Assembly: GCA_027459725.1 (NCBI GenBank)
Contig: DAIDHK010000010.1
Location: forward strand, 1 to 49,085
From: Candidatus Levyibacteriota bacterium
Lineage (GTDB): Bacteria > Patescibacteriota > Microgenomatia > Levybacterales > UBA12049
Direction of reading: 5' to 3'
DNA length: 49,085 bases
The position numbers and the translations under genes are program-made. The notes below the pieces were generated by a model. The model was not told the origin of the DNA. It did no database searches and was given only the letters and a program-made list of their open reading frames with translations. Positions 18,129 through 26,760 of this stretch are shown here, piece after piece; within the stretch, counting starts at the first letter, position 1, and each line of letters begins with the position of its first letter.

Positions 18129-19038
18129 ATTTGAGTATTAGTTCTTTTGTTATTCTCCTTTTATCTGTAATAAACTTTTCCCCTGTTATTTTTTCATAAA
18201 TCGCAATATATCTTTTACTGATTTTATCGATAAATGACTTGGGCATTTTGGGTGGCTTCCCATCCCCGCTATAACCTTTCTTCTTAAACCAGATGCGCAT
18301 AAATTCTTTATCAAAATTTTCAGGCTCCTCACCCTTTTTAAATCTCTCTCTATAAGTTTCTCTTATCCAGAAACGTGATGAATCAGGAGTATGAATTTCA
18401 TCTATTAGCATTAACTTACCTTTATATATCCCGAATTCATATTTTGTATCAACTAAAATAATACCTGCCCTAGCACATATTTCTGTTCCTCTCTTGAAAA
18501 GATTCAAGGCAGCTTGTTCTAGTTGGGCATATTTTTTCGGGGTTAGGATTTTACGTTTAATGATTTCCTGTTTAGTAATTTTTTCATCATGTCCCTTTGT
18601 TGCTTTGGTTGTAGGAGTAATTACCGGTTGCATCAATTTCTGATTTTTACGCAATCCCTCAGGGAATTTAATACCATAAATAACTCTTTCCCCTTTTTCA
18701 TAAGCTCCCCATATAGATGTATTAGTCACACCTGATATATATCCCCTAACCACAATTTCCAGAGGAATCGGCTCGGCCTGGTGAGCAATCATTACATTGC
18801 TGTGTGGAACAGAAATCATCTGATTTGGTACAATATCAGCTGTCTTTTCAAACCAGAACTTGGACAATAATGTCAAAACCTGCCCCTTATATGGTATGAA
18901 ATCTAAAACCCTATCAAATGCAGAAATTCTATCTGTAGCTATCAGAATTTTGGTGTCATTCACATTATAACAATCGCGTACTTTACCGCTATATTTTTTA
19001 CCTAAACTTCTTAAATCTACTGACTTTAATACAGCCAT
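18112..19038 (-). CDS. purC: SAICAR synthetase (PurC)
   Basis: The enzyme joins CAIR and aspartate with ATP. Visible are 'GKVRDCYNVNDTKILIATDRISAFDRVL' near the N-terminus, 'EIVVRGYISG', and 'LVDTKYEFGI...LIDEIHTPDSSRFW' near 205-232. The length of 308 matches the longer bacterial/yeast-type PurC. It starts 1 base after purE and overlaps purL at its end, indicating one transcript. Confidence 0.94.
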   Translation of the reverse strand: MAVLKSVDLRSLGKKYSGKVRDCYNVNDTKILIATDRISAFDRVLDFIPYKGQVLTLLSKFWFEKTADIVPNQMISVPHSNVMIAHQAEPIPLEIVVRGYISGVTNTSIWGAYEKGERVIYGIKFPEGLRKNQKLMQPVITPTTKATKGHDEKITKQEIIKRKILTPKKYAQLEQAALNLFKRGTEICARAGIILVDTKYEFGIYKGKLMLIDEIHTPDSSRFWIRETYRERFKKGEEPENFDKEFMRIWFKKKGYSGDGKPPKMPKSFIDKISKRYIAIYEKITGEKFITDKRRITKELILKYDPDN

Positions 19039-19039
19039 T

Positions 19040-19564
19040 TTATTGTTTAAACTCTTTTAAATACCTTCTAAAACCCGTCTTTTCCAGCTTATTGGCTTTG
19101 TCGACAACTTCTTTTTCCATTTTTCCCATATATTGTTTAACTTTTTTTGTTAACACATCATCTGATACAGCCAGCATTTTTACTGCCAATAATCCGGCAT
19201 TTTTTGCTCCATTAATTGCCATTGTGGCAACAGGAACTCCGGGAGGCATTTGGACTATTGAATATAAAGAATCCAGGCCACTCATAGTTTTTGACTCCAC
19301 TGGAACGCCTATTACCGGGAGTGTAGTAACAGAGGCTACCATTCCCGGGAGATGAGCTGATCCACCTGCTCCAGCAATGATTATTTTTAAACCTTTTTCA
19401 CGAGCTTGTTTAGCATAATCAAACATTCTTTGTGGAGTTCTATGAGCGGATACGATAGTCAACTCATAAGGAATTGAAAATTCATCGAGAATAGTGGCAG
19501 CAGTAGACATGACCGTAAGGTCAGAATCCGAACCCATTATTATGCCGATTTGAGGTTTTCTCAT
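19040..19564 (-). CDS. purE: N5-CAIR mutase (PurE, class I)
   Basis: It rearranges N5-CAIR to CAIR. The signature '[14 protein letters not shown]' is at the N-terminus, followed by '[10 protein letters not shown]' and '[15 protein letters not shown]'. The length of 174 is standard. Presence of purK supports the class I (N5-CAIR) route. A 92-base gap from purK contains a good promoter, so purECLQ can probably be transcribed separately. Confidence 0.95.
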   Translation of the reverse strand: MRKPQIGIIMGSDSDLTVMSTAATILDEFSIPYELTIVSAHRTPQRMFDYAKQAREKGLKIIIAGAGGSAHLPGMVASVTTLPVIGVPVESKTMSGLDSLYSIVQMPPGVPVATMAINGAKNAGLLAVKMLAVSDDVLTKKVKQYMGKMEKEVVDKANKLEKTGFRRYLKEFKQ

Positions 19565-19577
19565 CTACAACAAACTT

Positions 19578-19605
19578 ATTATATGTTAAATAGTAATAAA
19601 TGCAA
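19578..19605 (-). promoter_or_regulatory. Predicted internal promoter ahead of purE
   Basis: TTGCAT (19605-19600) and TATAAT (19583-19578) are 16 bases apart on the minus strand, with 13 bases from the -10 box to the purE ATG. The leader would be only about 7 bases. Confidence 0.55.
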
Positions 19606-19656
19606 GAGTTTTAAAACTAAAATTTAAACAATAAATCTAAGTGATAAAAATCAGAC

Positions 19657-20784
19657 TTATATTGAAATAGTTTTTCTTGCTTTTTTAGCTTTATTTAAAC
19701 ATTCTTCAACTGATTTCCCTACTACGGTTATATGACCCATTTTTCGCTCCAACTTGGTTTCGGCTTTACCATAGAGATGAACTGAGACATTGCTCATCCG
19801 TAAAGCTTTTTCCAGGTTCTTTACATCTGCTGATCCTTTTCTTTCACCTAAAATATTTATCATTACAGCAGCCGGAACTTTCATGTCCGGATTACCCAGA
19901 GGTAGACCTGTAACAGCTCGAATGTGTTGCTCAAACTGTGATGTATAACATGCTTCGATTGTATAATGACCCGAATTATGTACACGTGGTGCAATTTCGT
20001 TAATCAATACTTCTCCTTTTTTTGTCAAAAACATTTCTATAGCAAAAACTCCTGCTCCTTTGAGATGATTCATAACTCGTGTCGCTAGTCGTTTTGCTTT
20101 TTGCTCGTATTTTTTATTTATTGGAGCCGGTGCCATTACGATATGACAAATATTATTCTTATGAATTGTCTCCACTACCGGATAAGAAATAAGCTTCCCC
20201 TTTATATCCCTGGCTATAACCACTGCAAGTTCTTTAACAAACGGAACGTATTTCTCAACGTATAAATCCTTTCCCCCCAGGCGCATAAACTCTTTGGCAA
20301 TATCTTCTTTTCTTTTAATTAATGCGTTTCCTCGTCCGTCAAAAGCATTTAATTTTGCTTTAAGTAAAAATGGAAATCCAAATTGTTTTGCAGCAGTCTC
20401 AATTTCTTTTATGCTGCTAACTTCCAAATATTTCGCAGTTGGAATTTTATTTTTTGCTAAGTATTCTTTCTGAGCAAGTTTATTTTTTATCATCTCAATC
20501 GTTCTGGGAGCAGGATTCACAATTGCACCTTCACTAGCTAACTTTTTAAGCGTATCTGTATTTATATGCTCTATCTCAACGGTTATAAAATCCGAAATAC
20601 CTGCCAGTTCTTCAGTTACTTCCGGATCTGAATAATCACCTTCCAGTTGTAAATCTACAACCTGGCCGGCCGGACTATGCGGAGTTGGATCCATTACTGA
20701 GACTATAAAGCCCATTCTTTTAGCTGCAAAACCGAGCATCCTACCCAGCTGTCCTCCACCAACAATACCAATTCGACTTTTCAT
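19657..20784 (-). CDS. purK: N5-carboxyaminoimidazole ribonucleotide synthase (PurK)
   Basis: This ATP-grasp enzyme carboxylates AIR. The N-terminal 'IGIVGGGQLGRMLGFAAKRMG' is the PurK signature. 'FPFLLKAKLNAFDGRGN' and 'EIAPRVHNSGHYTIEAC' are ATP-grasp landmarks. The length of 375 is standard. It starts 3 bases after purB and precedes purE. Confidence 0.95.
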   Translation of the reverse strand: MKSRIGIVGGGQLGRMLGFAAKRMGFIVSVMDPTPHSPAGQVVDLQLEGDYSDPEVTEELAGISDFITVEIEHINTDTLKKLASEGAIVNPAPRTIEMIKNKLAQKEYLAKNKIPTAKYLEVSSIKEIETAAKQFGFPFLLKAKLNAFDGRGNALIKRKEDIAKEFMRLGGKDLYVEKYVPFVKELAVVIARDIKGKLISYPVVETIHKNNICHIVMAPAPINKKYEQKAKRLATRVMNHLKGAGVFAIEMFLTKKGEVLINEIAPRVHNSGHYTIEACYTSQFEQHIRAVTGLPLGNPDMKVPAAVMINILGERKGSADVKNLEKALRMSNVSVHLYGKAETKLERKMGHITVVGKSVEECLNKAKKARKTISI

Positions 20785-20787
20785 AGA

Positions 20788-22200
20788 TTATCTTTTCCTG
20801 ATTTCTTTAACTGCTTTTTCAGTCAATTTTTCTGCCAGACCAGTATATGACTCTGGAGTGATTTTTTGGAGTAACTTTTTCTCATGGGGTTTGATTGGTA
20901 GTAATTCAATCCATTCCTCCCATTCTTTACGCTCAATATGAGTTCCCCTGCTAAGAGAGGCCACAAGAGAATAAGGATCAGTACTACCTGTTTTCCTTAA
21001 AATAGTCTGTACTCCTTCTGTCAATATAGTCCAGTCTTTATGTAAATCTTTTTCAATCTTATTAAAGTTAGGTTTTACCCGAGTTAAGCCTGAAAGGATA
21101 CTTTTATATCCTAATGTACAAAATCCAATAGCCGTTCCACTATTACGAATAACCGTGCTATCCGATAAATCTCTTTGCAAGCGCGATATCATTAATTTAC
21201 GTACAAAAAATTCCATCAATGAATTTGCTAACCCCAGATTACCCTCACTGTTTTCAAAATCGATCGGATTCACTTTTTGTGGCATGGTAGAAGATCCAAC
21301 TTCACCCTTCTTGGCTTCCTGGATAAACCATCCGTCACTGATATATCTCCACATATCCTGATCAAAATCGATAAGAATATTATTTATTCTTTGCAGAATT
21401 TGCCAATATTCACTTAAATCATCATAGGGGTTAATTTGTGTGGTTATATAATTTGTTTGTAGATCTAATGAACTAATAAACCGTTGAGAAAACTCTATCC
21501 AGTTTACTTTTGGAAAGGTCAAAAATAAGGCATTGTAGTTTCCCACAGCTCCGTTTAATTTCCCTGTTAATTTTTGTTTTTCCAATAACCTGACTTGTCT
21601 ATGTAGACGATAGGCAAACAATACTAATTCCTTGCCTAAAGTTGTGGGTACAGCTGCCTGTCCATGCGTTCTGGCCAGCAGGGTAACGCTTTTATATTCA
21701 TCCGCCTTATCAGTCAACTGAGTAACTATCTGATTAAGAGATGGTAAAACAACTTTTTGAACACCACGATAAACCATAAGACGATATGCTAAATTATTTA
21801 TATCTTCCGATGTCAAACCAAAATGAATTTTCTCAACGACATCGGCCAGCGAACTGTCATTGAATAAAGAACGCATAGTTCTTTCCATCGCTTTTACATC
21901 ATGCCTAGTCTGCTTCTCGATTTCTTTTACTCTATGCGCGACTTCAATAGTTATTCTGTCTGAGAAATTTAACAGTTCATTCTTTTCTTTGGAGGTTAAA
22001 GAGCGTAATATTTTTGCGTCAGACAACGCAATTAAATACTTCGCTTCAATCTCGAATCTTATTTTTATTAGACTATATTCTGAAAAATATTCGGCCAATT
22101 CAGCCAGTTTATTACGGTAACGTCCGTCCAGAGGCGTGATTGAGGTAAGTTCCTGTAAAGCTAATATTGAAGATGAATTATCAGAGACGGTTTTTTTCAT
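20788..22200 (-). CDS. purB: Adenylosuccinate lyase (PurB)
   Basis: This fumarase-superfamily lyase acts on SAICAR and adenylosuccinate. 'ITPLDGRYRNK' near residue 18 is the E. coli-type PurB start region. The superfamily signature 'GSSTMPQKVNPIDFENSEGN' lies near 300-320. 'TSEDINNLAY' and 'ARTHGQAAVPTTLGKE' are also present. The length of 470 is normal. It heads the purBKECLQ cluster; TTGTAA-N17-TAGAGT lies 19 bases upstream. Confidence 0.95.
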   Translation of the reverse strand: MKKTVSDNSSSILALQELTSITPLDGRYRNKLAELAEYFSEYSLIKIRFEIEAKYLIALSDAKILRSLTSKEKNELLNFSDRITIEVAHRVKEIEKQTRHDVKAMERTMRSLFNDSSLADVVEKIHFGLTSEDINNLAYRLMVYRGVQKVVLPSLNQIVTQLTDKADEYKSVTLLARTHGQAAVPTTLGKELVLFAYRLHRQVRLLEKQKLTGKLNGAVGNYNALFLTFPKVNWIEFSQRFISSLDLQTNYITTQINPYDDLSEYWQILQRINNILIDFDQDMWRYISDGWFIQEAKKGEVGSSTMPQKVNPIDFENSEGNLGLANSLMEFFVRKLMISRLQRDLSDSTVIRNSGTAIGFCTLGYKSILSGLTRVKPNFNKIEKDLHKDWTILTEGVQTILRKTGSTDPYSLVASLSRGTHIERKEWEEWIELLPIKPHEKKLLQKITPESYTGLAEKLTEKAVKEIRKR

Positions 22201-22219
22201 CCTGTAAATCTCAAATCAA

Positions 22220-22248
22220 ACTCTACCACACCTTAAAAAATATTACAA
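22220..22248 (-). promoter_or_regulatory. Predicted purB operon promoter
   Basis: TTGTAA (22248-22243) and TAGAGT (22225-22220) are 17 bases apart on the minus strand, giving a leader of about 12 bases to the purB ATG. Confidence 0.45.
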
Positions 22249-22254
22249 TAATTT

Positions 22255-23403
22255 TTAATGATGGTGTTCATGATGATGTCCTGGATTCTGATTCATCATT
22301 CTAAGCATCTCTACCCCTCCGGTGGTTATAAAACGATAAAATAAGAAAACTAAAACCATAAGCGCAATAACATTAAAAATCATGGTGTAATTAAAACTAA
22401 TAGCTCTGACAAACAGATCAATACTGCGAGAATTGGGAGTTATTCTTAACAGACTAAAGATAATTTCAATTGCATATCCTGATAATACAATGGAAATATA
22501 GAACGTAATTAGCAAATACCACATCATTTTCAATCCGTAGTATCTACGGTAGATATTAAGAATTGGCAAAATTAATAAATCAGAAAAAATAAAAGCTATC
22601 GCCCCACCAAAACTCATACCATCTCTCCACAAGACTGCAGCTAGAGGGATATTCCCCACTGAACAGACAAATGAGATAATCGCAACCAAAGGAGCAATTA
22701 AAGGCCCTAAAATAAATGCTAACGACTGATCATTTACGAAGAACAAATGATGCCAGAAATCAACCGGCACAAACTCAGTAATTAATCCCGCCAAAGCAAA
22801 ACCGAGAAGTAAATCAGTCCAAATAGAAGAAATGTCCATAAAAAAATAGTGACTGATAGCATTAATCCCTTTTATACTGAACAATTTATTCCAGAAGGAT
22901 TTACCCTCTAAACTCATATCCATACCAGCATGTCCCTCCATTCTCCCCGTTAAACCAAGATCGGCCTGTTTTCTAGCTGAGTTTACTAGACTTCTTGGCA
23001 AACTAAATTTAAATATTAAAGCCAAAATAATAAGCAGCATTATCCCCCCTATAACTTCAGCTAGTAAAAATTTCCAACCCAAGATTATTAAAAGAATAAC
23101 GCCTAATTCAATGACTAAGTTAGTAGAGGCCATTTGGAAAATCATTGAAGCAGTAAAACTGGCTCCTTTACGGAAAATGGAACGACTTAAAGCCACGGAA
23201 GCATAAGAACACGAAGAAGACGCAGCACCAAATAAAGAAGCAAGGGTTAAAGTCTGAAGAGAATTATTTCCCAACATTCTGACAATAGTTTTATGTGAGA
23301 CAACGCTTTGCACTACAGCAGAAAGGATTAATCCAAATTCCAGCGACCAAAACACATCCCACAACATCGTAAAAGCAATTCCAAAAGCCGAAATAATCTG
23401 CAT
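22255..23403 (-). CDS. YraQ/ArsP-like permease (COG0701) with His-rich tail
   Basis: This polytopic membrane protein of 382 residues has about 8-10 hydrophobic segments. Two related half-repeats carry a conserved Cys: 'FGAASSSCSYASVALSRS' near 60-77 and 'ISFVCSVGNIPLAAVLWRDG' near 240-260. This matches the COG0701 predicted permease family, some members of which export arsenicals. The C-terminus ends GHHHEHHH and a central loop carries 'MEGHAGMDMS', both suggestive of metal binding. It is the last gene of an operon headed by csoR, so copper export or handling is inferred. Transport substrate has not been shown for this subgroup as far as I know. Confidence 0.75.
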   Translation of the reverse strand: MQIISAFGIAFTMLWDVFWSLEFGLILSAVVQSVVSHKTIVRMLGNNSLQTLTLASLFGAASSSCSYASVALSRSIFRKGASFTASMIFQMASTNLVIELGVILLIILGWKFLLAEVIGGIMLLIILALIFKFSLPRSLVNSARKQADLGLTGRMEGHAGMDMSLEGKSFWNKLFSIKGINAISHYFFMDISSIWTDLLLGFALAGLITEFVPVDFWHHLFFVNDQSLAFILGPLIAPLVAIISFVCSVGNIPLAAVLWRDGMSFGGAIAFIFSDLLILPILNIYRRYYGLKMMWYLLITFYISIVLSGYAIEIIFSLLRITPNSRSIDLFVRAISFNYTMIFNVIALMVLVFLFYRFITTGGVEMLRMMNQNPGHHHEHHH

Positions 23404-23408
23404 AAATA

Positions 23409-24092
23409 TTACTTATGGCTTTTTATTTTCTTCCAGAGAAAAATACCTAATAATATAAGATCAATAAAAGCCACCAGCCAGAATATCACACCCAGAGCAG
23501 CAAAACCCCAGCCGAACCCTCCATTCATCATATTACCATATCCATAGCCATAACCACCCCATCCCATCATAGTCCCAAATTCACCTCCTCTTGTAGCATC
23601 TGTATTATTATTTTCAGGATTATTACCTGCATTATTGTTATACCCGCCAAACATCATAGGCATCCAGGAATAGCCACCATTATATCCATTTTCGTTTAAG
23701 TTACACCCAAGATACCTAAGTGCCATTTGTGTATGTGCGGCATCCAGACTCTGTGAACCATCTCCTCCCAGCATGTTATCCATTGCCTGGTGGGCTTGCT
23801 GATTAGGTATTTCCACATCCATCCAGGCATCCCCTAATTTAACCAACTCATCGCTAGCGATTTTCGCACAGTTGATCTGACTAACAGAAGTAACGTTTTG
23901 AGATTTAAGTAGATCATTAGTCATATTCTGGAGGGTTTGTTGATTTTTCTGTTCAATCTGGGTGATTGAACCTGAGTCTGAAGAATTAGCATCATAATAG
24001 TTTCCCATCATTCCCGATTGAGCAAATGTAAAATGTGGAAAAGCAATAATTAATAGTGCGCTAATACCTAAAATAATTATTGTTTTTTTCAT
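23409..24092 (-). CDS. Secreted/membrane Met-, Gly- and Asn-rich protein
   Basis: A signal peptide (residues 1-24, ending TFAQ) is followed by SGMMGNYY, a helical middle with two cysteines, and low-complexity Gly/Tyr/Asn/Met segments (WMPMMFGG, FGTMMGWGGYGYGYGNMM). A C-terminal membrane helix (about 197-218) and KKIKSHK tail anchor it. Met-rich patches like these commonly bind Cu(I) outside the cytoplasm. It begins almost on the csoR stop and 5 bases before the permease, with GGGG-type ribosome binding sequence. A copper-chaperone role is inferred from context. Confidence 0.75.
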   Translation of the reverse strand: MKKTIIILGISALLIIAFPHFTFAQSGMMGNYYDANSSDSGSITQIEQKNQQTLQNMTNDLLKSQNVTSVSQINCAKIASDELVKLGDAWMDVEIPNQQAHQAMDNMLGGDGSQSLDAAHTQMALRYLGCNLNENGYNGGYSWMPMMFGGYNNNAGNNPENNNTDATRGGEFGTMMGWGGYGYGYGNMMNGGFGWGFAALGVIFWLVAFIDLILLGIFLWKKIKSHK

Positions 24093-24093
24093 A

Positions 24094-24369
24094 TTATTTC
24101 CCCTGCCTTTTGAATACTTCCATTAATTCCTCTACGGCTTTTTGTGTCTGACCTGCTTTTATATGATCCACCACACAACTATTCAAATGGCTTTCTAAAA
24201 TCAGATTTTCAGTCTGTTGCAGCGCTTTAACCACAGCTTCTGACTGATGCAGTACATCAATACAGTAAGCATCTTCTTCAATCATTGAGATAACTTTATT
24301 AAGATGCCCTCTAGTTATTTTTAACCTATGCAGTATTCTCTCCTGTGTATCTTTAGGACGGTAAGCCAT
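24094..24369 (-). CDS. csoR: CsoR-family copper-sensing repressor
   Basis: This is a DUF156 (CsoR/RcnR) four-helix repressor of 91 residues. The Cu(I) ligand set Cys36, His61, Cys65 is intact (YCIDVL, ESHLNSC), with the same numbering as the mycobacterial CsoR. Copper binding should release it from DNA. A 33-base G-tract palindrome lies 5 bases upstream of its ATG and overlaps the promoter, so autoregulation is very likely. It is transcribed with the Met-rich protein and the permease. Confidence 0.92.
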   Translation of the reverse strand: MAYRPKDTQERILHRLKITRGHLNKVISMIEEDAYCIDVLHQSEAVVKALQQTENLILESHLNSCVVDHIKAGQTQKAVEELMEVFKRQGK

Positions 24370-24374
24370 ATGTT

Positions 24375-24407
24375 TTTGATATATCCCCTATGGGGGGATA
24401 TATCAAA
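24375..24407. promoter_or_regulatory. CsoR operator overlapping a symmetric promoter
   Basis: Arms TTTGATATATCCCC (24375-24388) and GGGGATATATCAAA (24394-24407) are perfect inverted repeats around TATGG. The C/G-tract core is like known CsoR operators. On each strand the palindrome spells TTGATA-N17-TATATC, a usable -35/-10 pair. The minus-strand copy ends 8 bases before csoR, and the plus-strand copy points at the hydrolase gene. Repressor binding would therefore block promoters in both directions. Confidence 0.7.
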
Positions 24408-24488
24408 TCTTAAAACGGTCTTATCAATATGTCAATAGTTATTTTTCTTCAGCCTCTTTTCAACTAGGTCTAATATTATAATAAGTTA

Positions 24489-25538
24489 ATGTCTACTCTT
24501 ACAAAAGTTATTTTAGTTATTGTTTTAATCATCATTATCTCAGTAGTTTTTCTCTATCCTAATTTCAATAAACAACAACTCAGCAAAAAGTTCAGTTCTA
24601 CTATCCCTTCTAAGTCTGTAAATCAAACGATATCAAATCCTTTAGCTATTCAAACTATGCGGAGCCAGACTTATCCCGGCAGTAAAATATCTATCGAACA
24701 AACACTTTCTCCTGGAAGTAATTACAATCAATATATTACCTCTTACCAATCTCAGGGTTTAAAAATTTATGCTTTGTTAGCAGTACCACAAGGTATACCT
24801 CCCAAAAATGGCTGGCCGGTTATTGTTTTTAATCATGGCTACATACCTCCAAATCAATATGTAACTGATCCAGTTGTGGGACAATATGCATCTTATTTTC
24901 CTGTTTTTGCAGAAAATGGATATGTGGTATTCAAACCTGATTACCGTGGAAATGGCAACTCACAAGGAAAACCTGAAGGAGCTTATTATTCCCCCGCCTA
25001 TACGATTGACGACTTAAATGCTATCGCATCAATAAAAAAATTTCCTAATGTAAACCCGAATAAACTGGGAATTTGGGGGCATTCCATGGGCGGAAATATT
25101 ACATTGCGTGATCTTGTAGTTTTGCCAAATGAAATTAAAGCTGCTGTCATATGGGGAGGAGTTGTGGGATCTTATGAAGATATGTTGCACTGGCACGATC
25201 CGTACTATCATCCCTCAGCCAATGAAAGACAATTACATAATCAAGTTCATCAAAACTTACAATCAAAGTATGGTACACCTTCAGCCCTATCTCCTTTCTG
25301 GCAAGCTATTGATCCTACATTTTATTTAAAAAATATTACAACACCAATTCAGCTTGATGTCGGTGGAGCAGATCAGGAGGTACCTCCTTTTTTTTCACAA
25401 AATCTGTATACACGACTTAAATCGTTGGGGAAAACAGTCGAATTTTATTCTTATCCAGGAGACAATCACAATATTTCCAATAACTTCAATCTGGCTATGG
25501 CGCGTAGTCTTGAGTTCTTTAATAAATACTTGAAATAA
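24489..25538 (+). CDS. Membrane-anchored alpha/beta hydrolase (S9/dienelactone type)
   Basis: An N-terminal hydrophobic anchor (residues 5-24) precedes an alpha/beta hydrolase. The nucleophile is Ser in GHSMGG near 200, with candidate acid Asp in GGADQEVP and His in GDNHNIS near 328. 'NHGYIPPNQY' forms the oxyanion region. It probably acts outside the membrane on esters or peptides; substrate is unknown. TATAAT lies 6 bases before ATG, predicting a leaderless message. The CsoR palindrome 80 bases upstream could give a second, copper-responsive transcript. Confidence 0.8.
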   Translation: MSTLTKVILVIVLIIIISVVFLYPNFNKQQLSKKFSSTIPSKSVNQTISNPLAIQTMRSQTYPGSKISIEQTLSPGSNYNQYITSYQSQGLKIYALLAVPQGIPPKNGWPVIVFNHGYIPPNQYVTDPVVGQYASYFPVFAENGYVVFKPDYRGNGNSQGKPEGAYYSPAYTIDDLNAIASIKKFPNVNPNKLGIWGHSMGGNITLRDLVVLPNEIKAAVIWGGVVGSYEDMLHWHDPYYHPSANERQLHNQVHQNLQSKYGTPSALSPFWQAIDPTFYLKNITTPIQLDVGGADQEVPPFFSQNLYTRLKSLGKTVEFYSYPGDNHNISNNFNLAMARSLEFFNKYLK

Positions 25539-25540
25539 TT

Positions 25541-25984
25541 CTACCTTCGAATCCGTCTAATAACTGACTTGCCAAAATCTATCCATCTCTTTCTATCTGC
25601 AGAAGCAGGAATATTAGGTTTTACCGGAAGTTCTGTTTTATTATAAGTAAACATATTCCCATACAGTTTTCTGGTTTCAGGATCAATATCTGGATTAGTA
25701 TTTATAAAATTAGTTATTTCACCTATGGTATGTTTTAGATCGTCACGCTCTTCCATCAATCCTGCGACATACTCCTTACGTCTTGAATTGACTTCTCTAC
25801 CTAAACCAATACCAACTGCTACCATACCTAAACTCACCCATACTTGTGTTACATCAGTACTTTCCATCAATCCGCTTAATCCACTCAACCCGAGTATCGT
25901 GGAGAATCCAATAGTAAGATCTCCATAAAAATTTTTATTTCTGAACCTTTCAAAATCCTTGGATGATCTATCTGCTTCAATCAT
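25541..25984 (-). CDS. Small membrane protein of unknown function
   Basis: The protein has 147 residues. Two hydrophobic helices (about 22-40 and 47-62, 'VWVSLGMVAVGIGLG') are followed by a charged helical tail. I do not recognise the family. TTGACT-N17-TATAGT lies 8 bases before ATG. It converges with the hydrolase gene with a 2-base gap. Confidence 0.65.
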   Translation of the reverse strand: MIEADRSSKDFERFRNKNFYGDLTIGFSTILGLSGLSGLMESTDVTQVWVSLGMVAVGIGLGREVNSRRKEYVAGLMEERDDLKHTIGEITNFINTNPDIDPETRKLYGNMFTYNKTELPVKPNIPASADRKRWIDFGKSVIRRIRR

Positions 25985-26032
25985 AATACAAGACTATAAT
26001 AAACAGACCTCTTAAAGTCAAATTGCACCTGT

Positions 26033-26108
26033 TATAATCTTCTCATGACTAATTACATTTTGCATGCCCTATGACAGGATCTTAAAAACAGGGTAATGAC
26101 TATTTTTT
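26033..26108 (+). ncRNA. Possible small transcript in the 25985-26259 gap
   Basis: TATAAT (26033-26038) sits 6 bases before an ATG that opens a 9-codon frame (26045-26074). The region ends in a T6 run at 26103-26108 after a weak CCCT/AGGG pairing. This could be a tiny RNA or a leader peptide. The rest of the gap shows only the probable -10 box (26226-26231) of the next gene. Confidence 0.2.
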
Positions 26109-26259
26109 CCAAGCGTTTATAGATGTAGCTAAGAACAATCTGCATTTATCCTTAACTATTTTACTAAAGAAAATAAGATGAATACTTGCCTATCAACAAA
26201 GAAAACATACCGGTAATCGTTTTAATATAATGTGACTAGACTACTATTGAAATATAAAT

Positions 26260-26760
26260 ATGGATTATCATAAGACCGTACAAACAATTTTAAATCTACT
26301 AAAACAAAACAATCTGTGGTATGAGACTTTTGAACACTTACCTGTACGAACCAGTGAAGAAGCTGCTCAACTTCGACACGGTTATACATTACATCAAGGT
26401 GCAAAAGCATTAATAATCAAAGTGATCAATAAAACCGGAGAAAGTAATTTTTTACAGATAGTCATTCCGGGAGATGAAAGATTTTCCAGTAAAAAGGTAA
26501 AGAAATATTTAAAAGCTAGGGATATTCGTTTTGCTTCACCGGATGAAGTAAGTGAATTAACTAAGGGTATCCTAGTCGGTGGAATTCCTCCTTTTGGCAA
26601 TCTCTTTAATCTTAAAGTGATAGTCGACCCTAGTCTGTTACAAAATAAGAAAATAATTTTTAATGCTGGTGATCGCAGTTTTTCTATTGCTATGAACTCT
26701 AATGATTATTTAAATTTAGTAAAACCAGAAGTAGTCGAAGTAACTGGTGAAAAAATTTAG
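26260..26760 (+). CDS. YbaK/ProX-type aminoacyl-tRNA deacylase family protein
   Basis: The YbaK/prolyl-tRNA editing domain covers the whole 166 residues. 'EEAAQLRHGYTLHQGAKALIIK' contains the conserved Lys, and 'GILVGGIPPFGNLF' is the conserved Gly-rich loop. Members hydrolyse mischarged aminoacyl-tRNA in trans; the specificity of this one cannot be read. Its end overlaps the convergent gpsA end by 4 bases, sharing stop bases. Confidence 0.85.
   Translation: MDYHKTVQTILNLLKQNNLWYETFEHLPVRTSEEAAQLRHGYTLHQGAKALIIKVINKTGESNFLQIVIPGDERFSSKKVKKYLKARDIRFASPDEVSELTKGILVGGIPPFGNLFNLKVIVDPSLLQNKKIIFNAGDRSFSIAMNSNDYLNLVKPEVVEVTGEKI

Noticed and set aside
24375-24407. FNR box (TTGAT-N4-ATCAA) near csoR
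   Set aside because: The TTGAT and ATCAA half sites are much too far apart; the C/G core fits CsoR.
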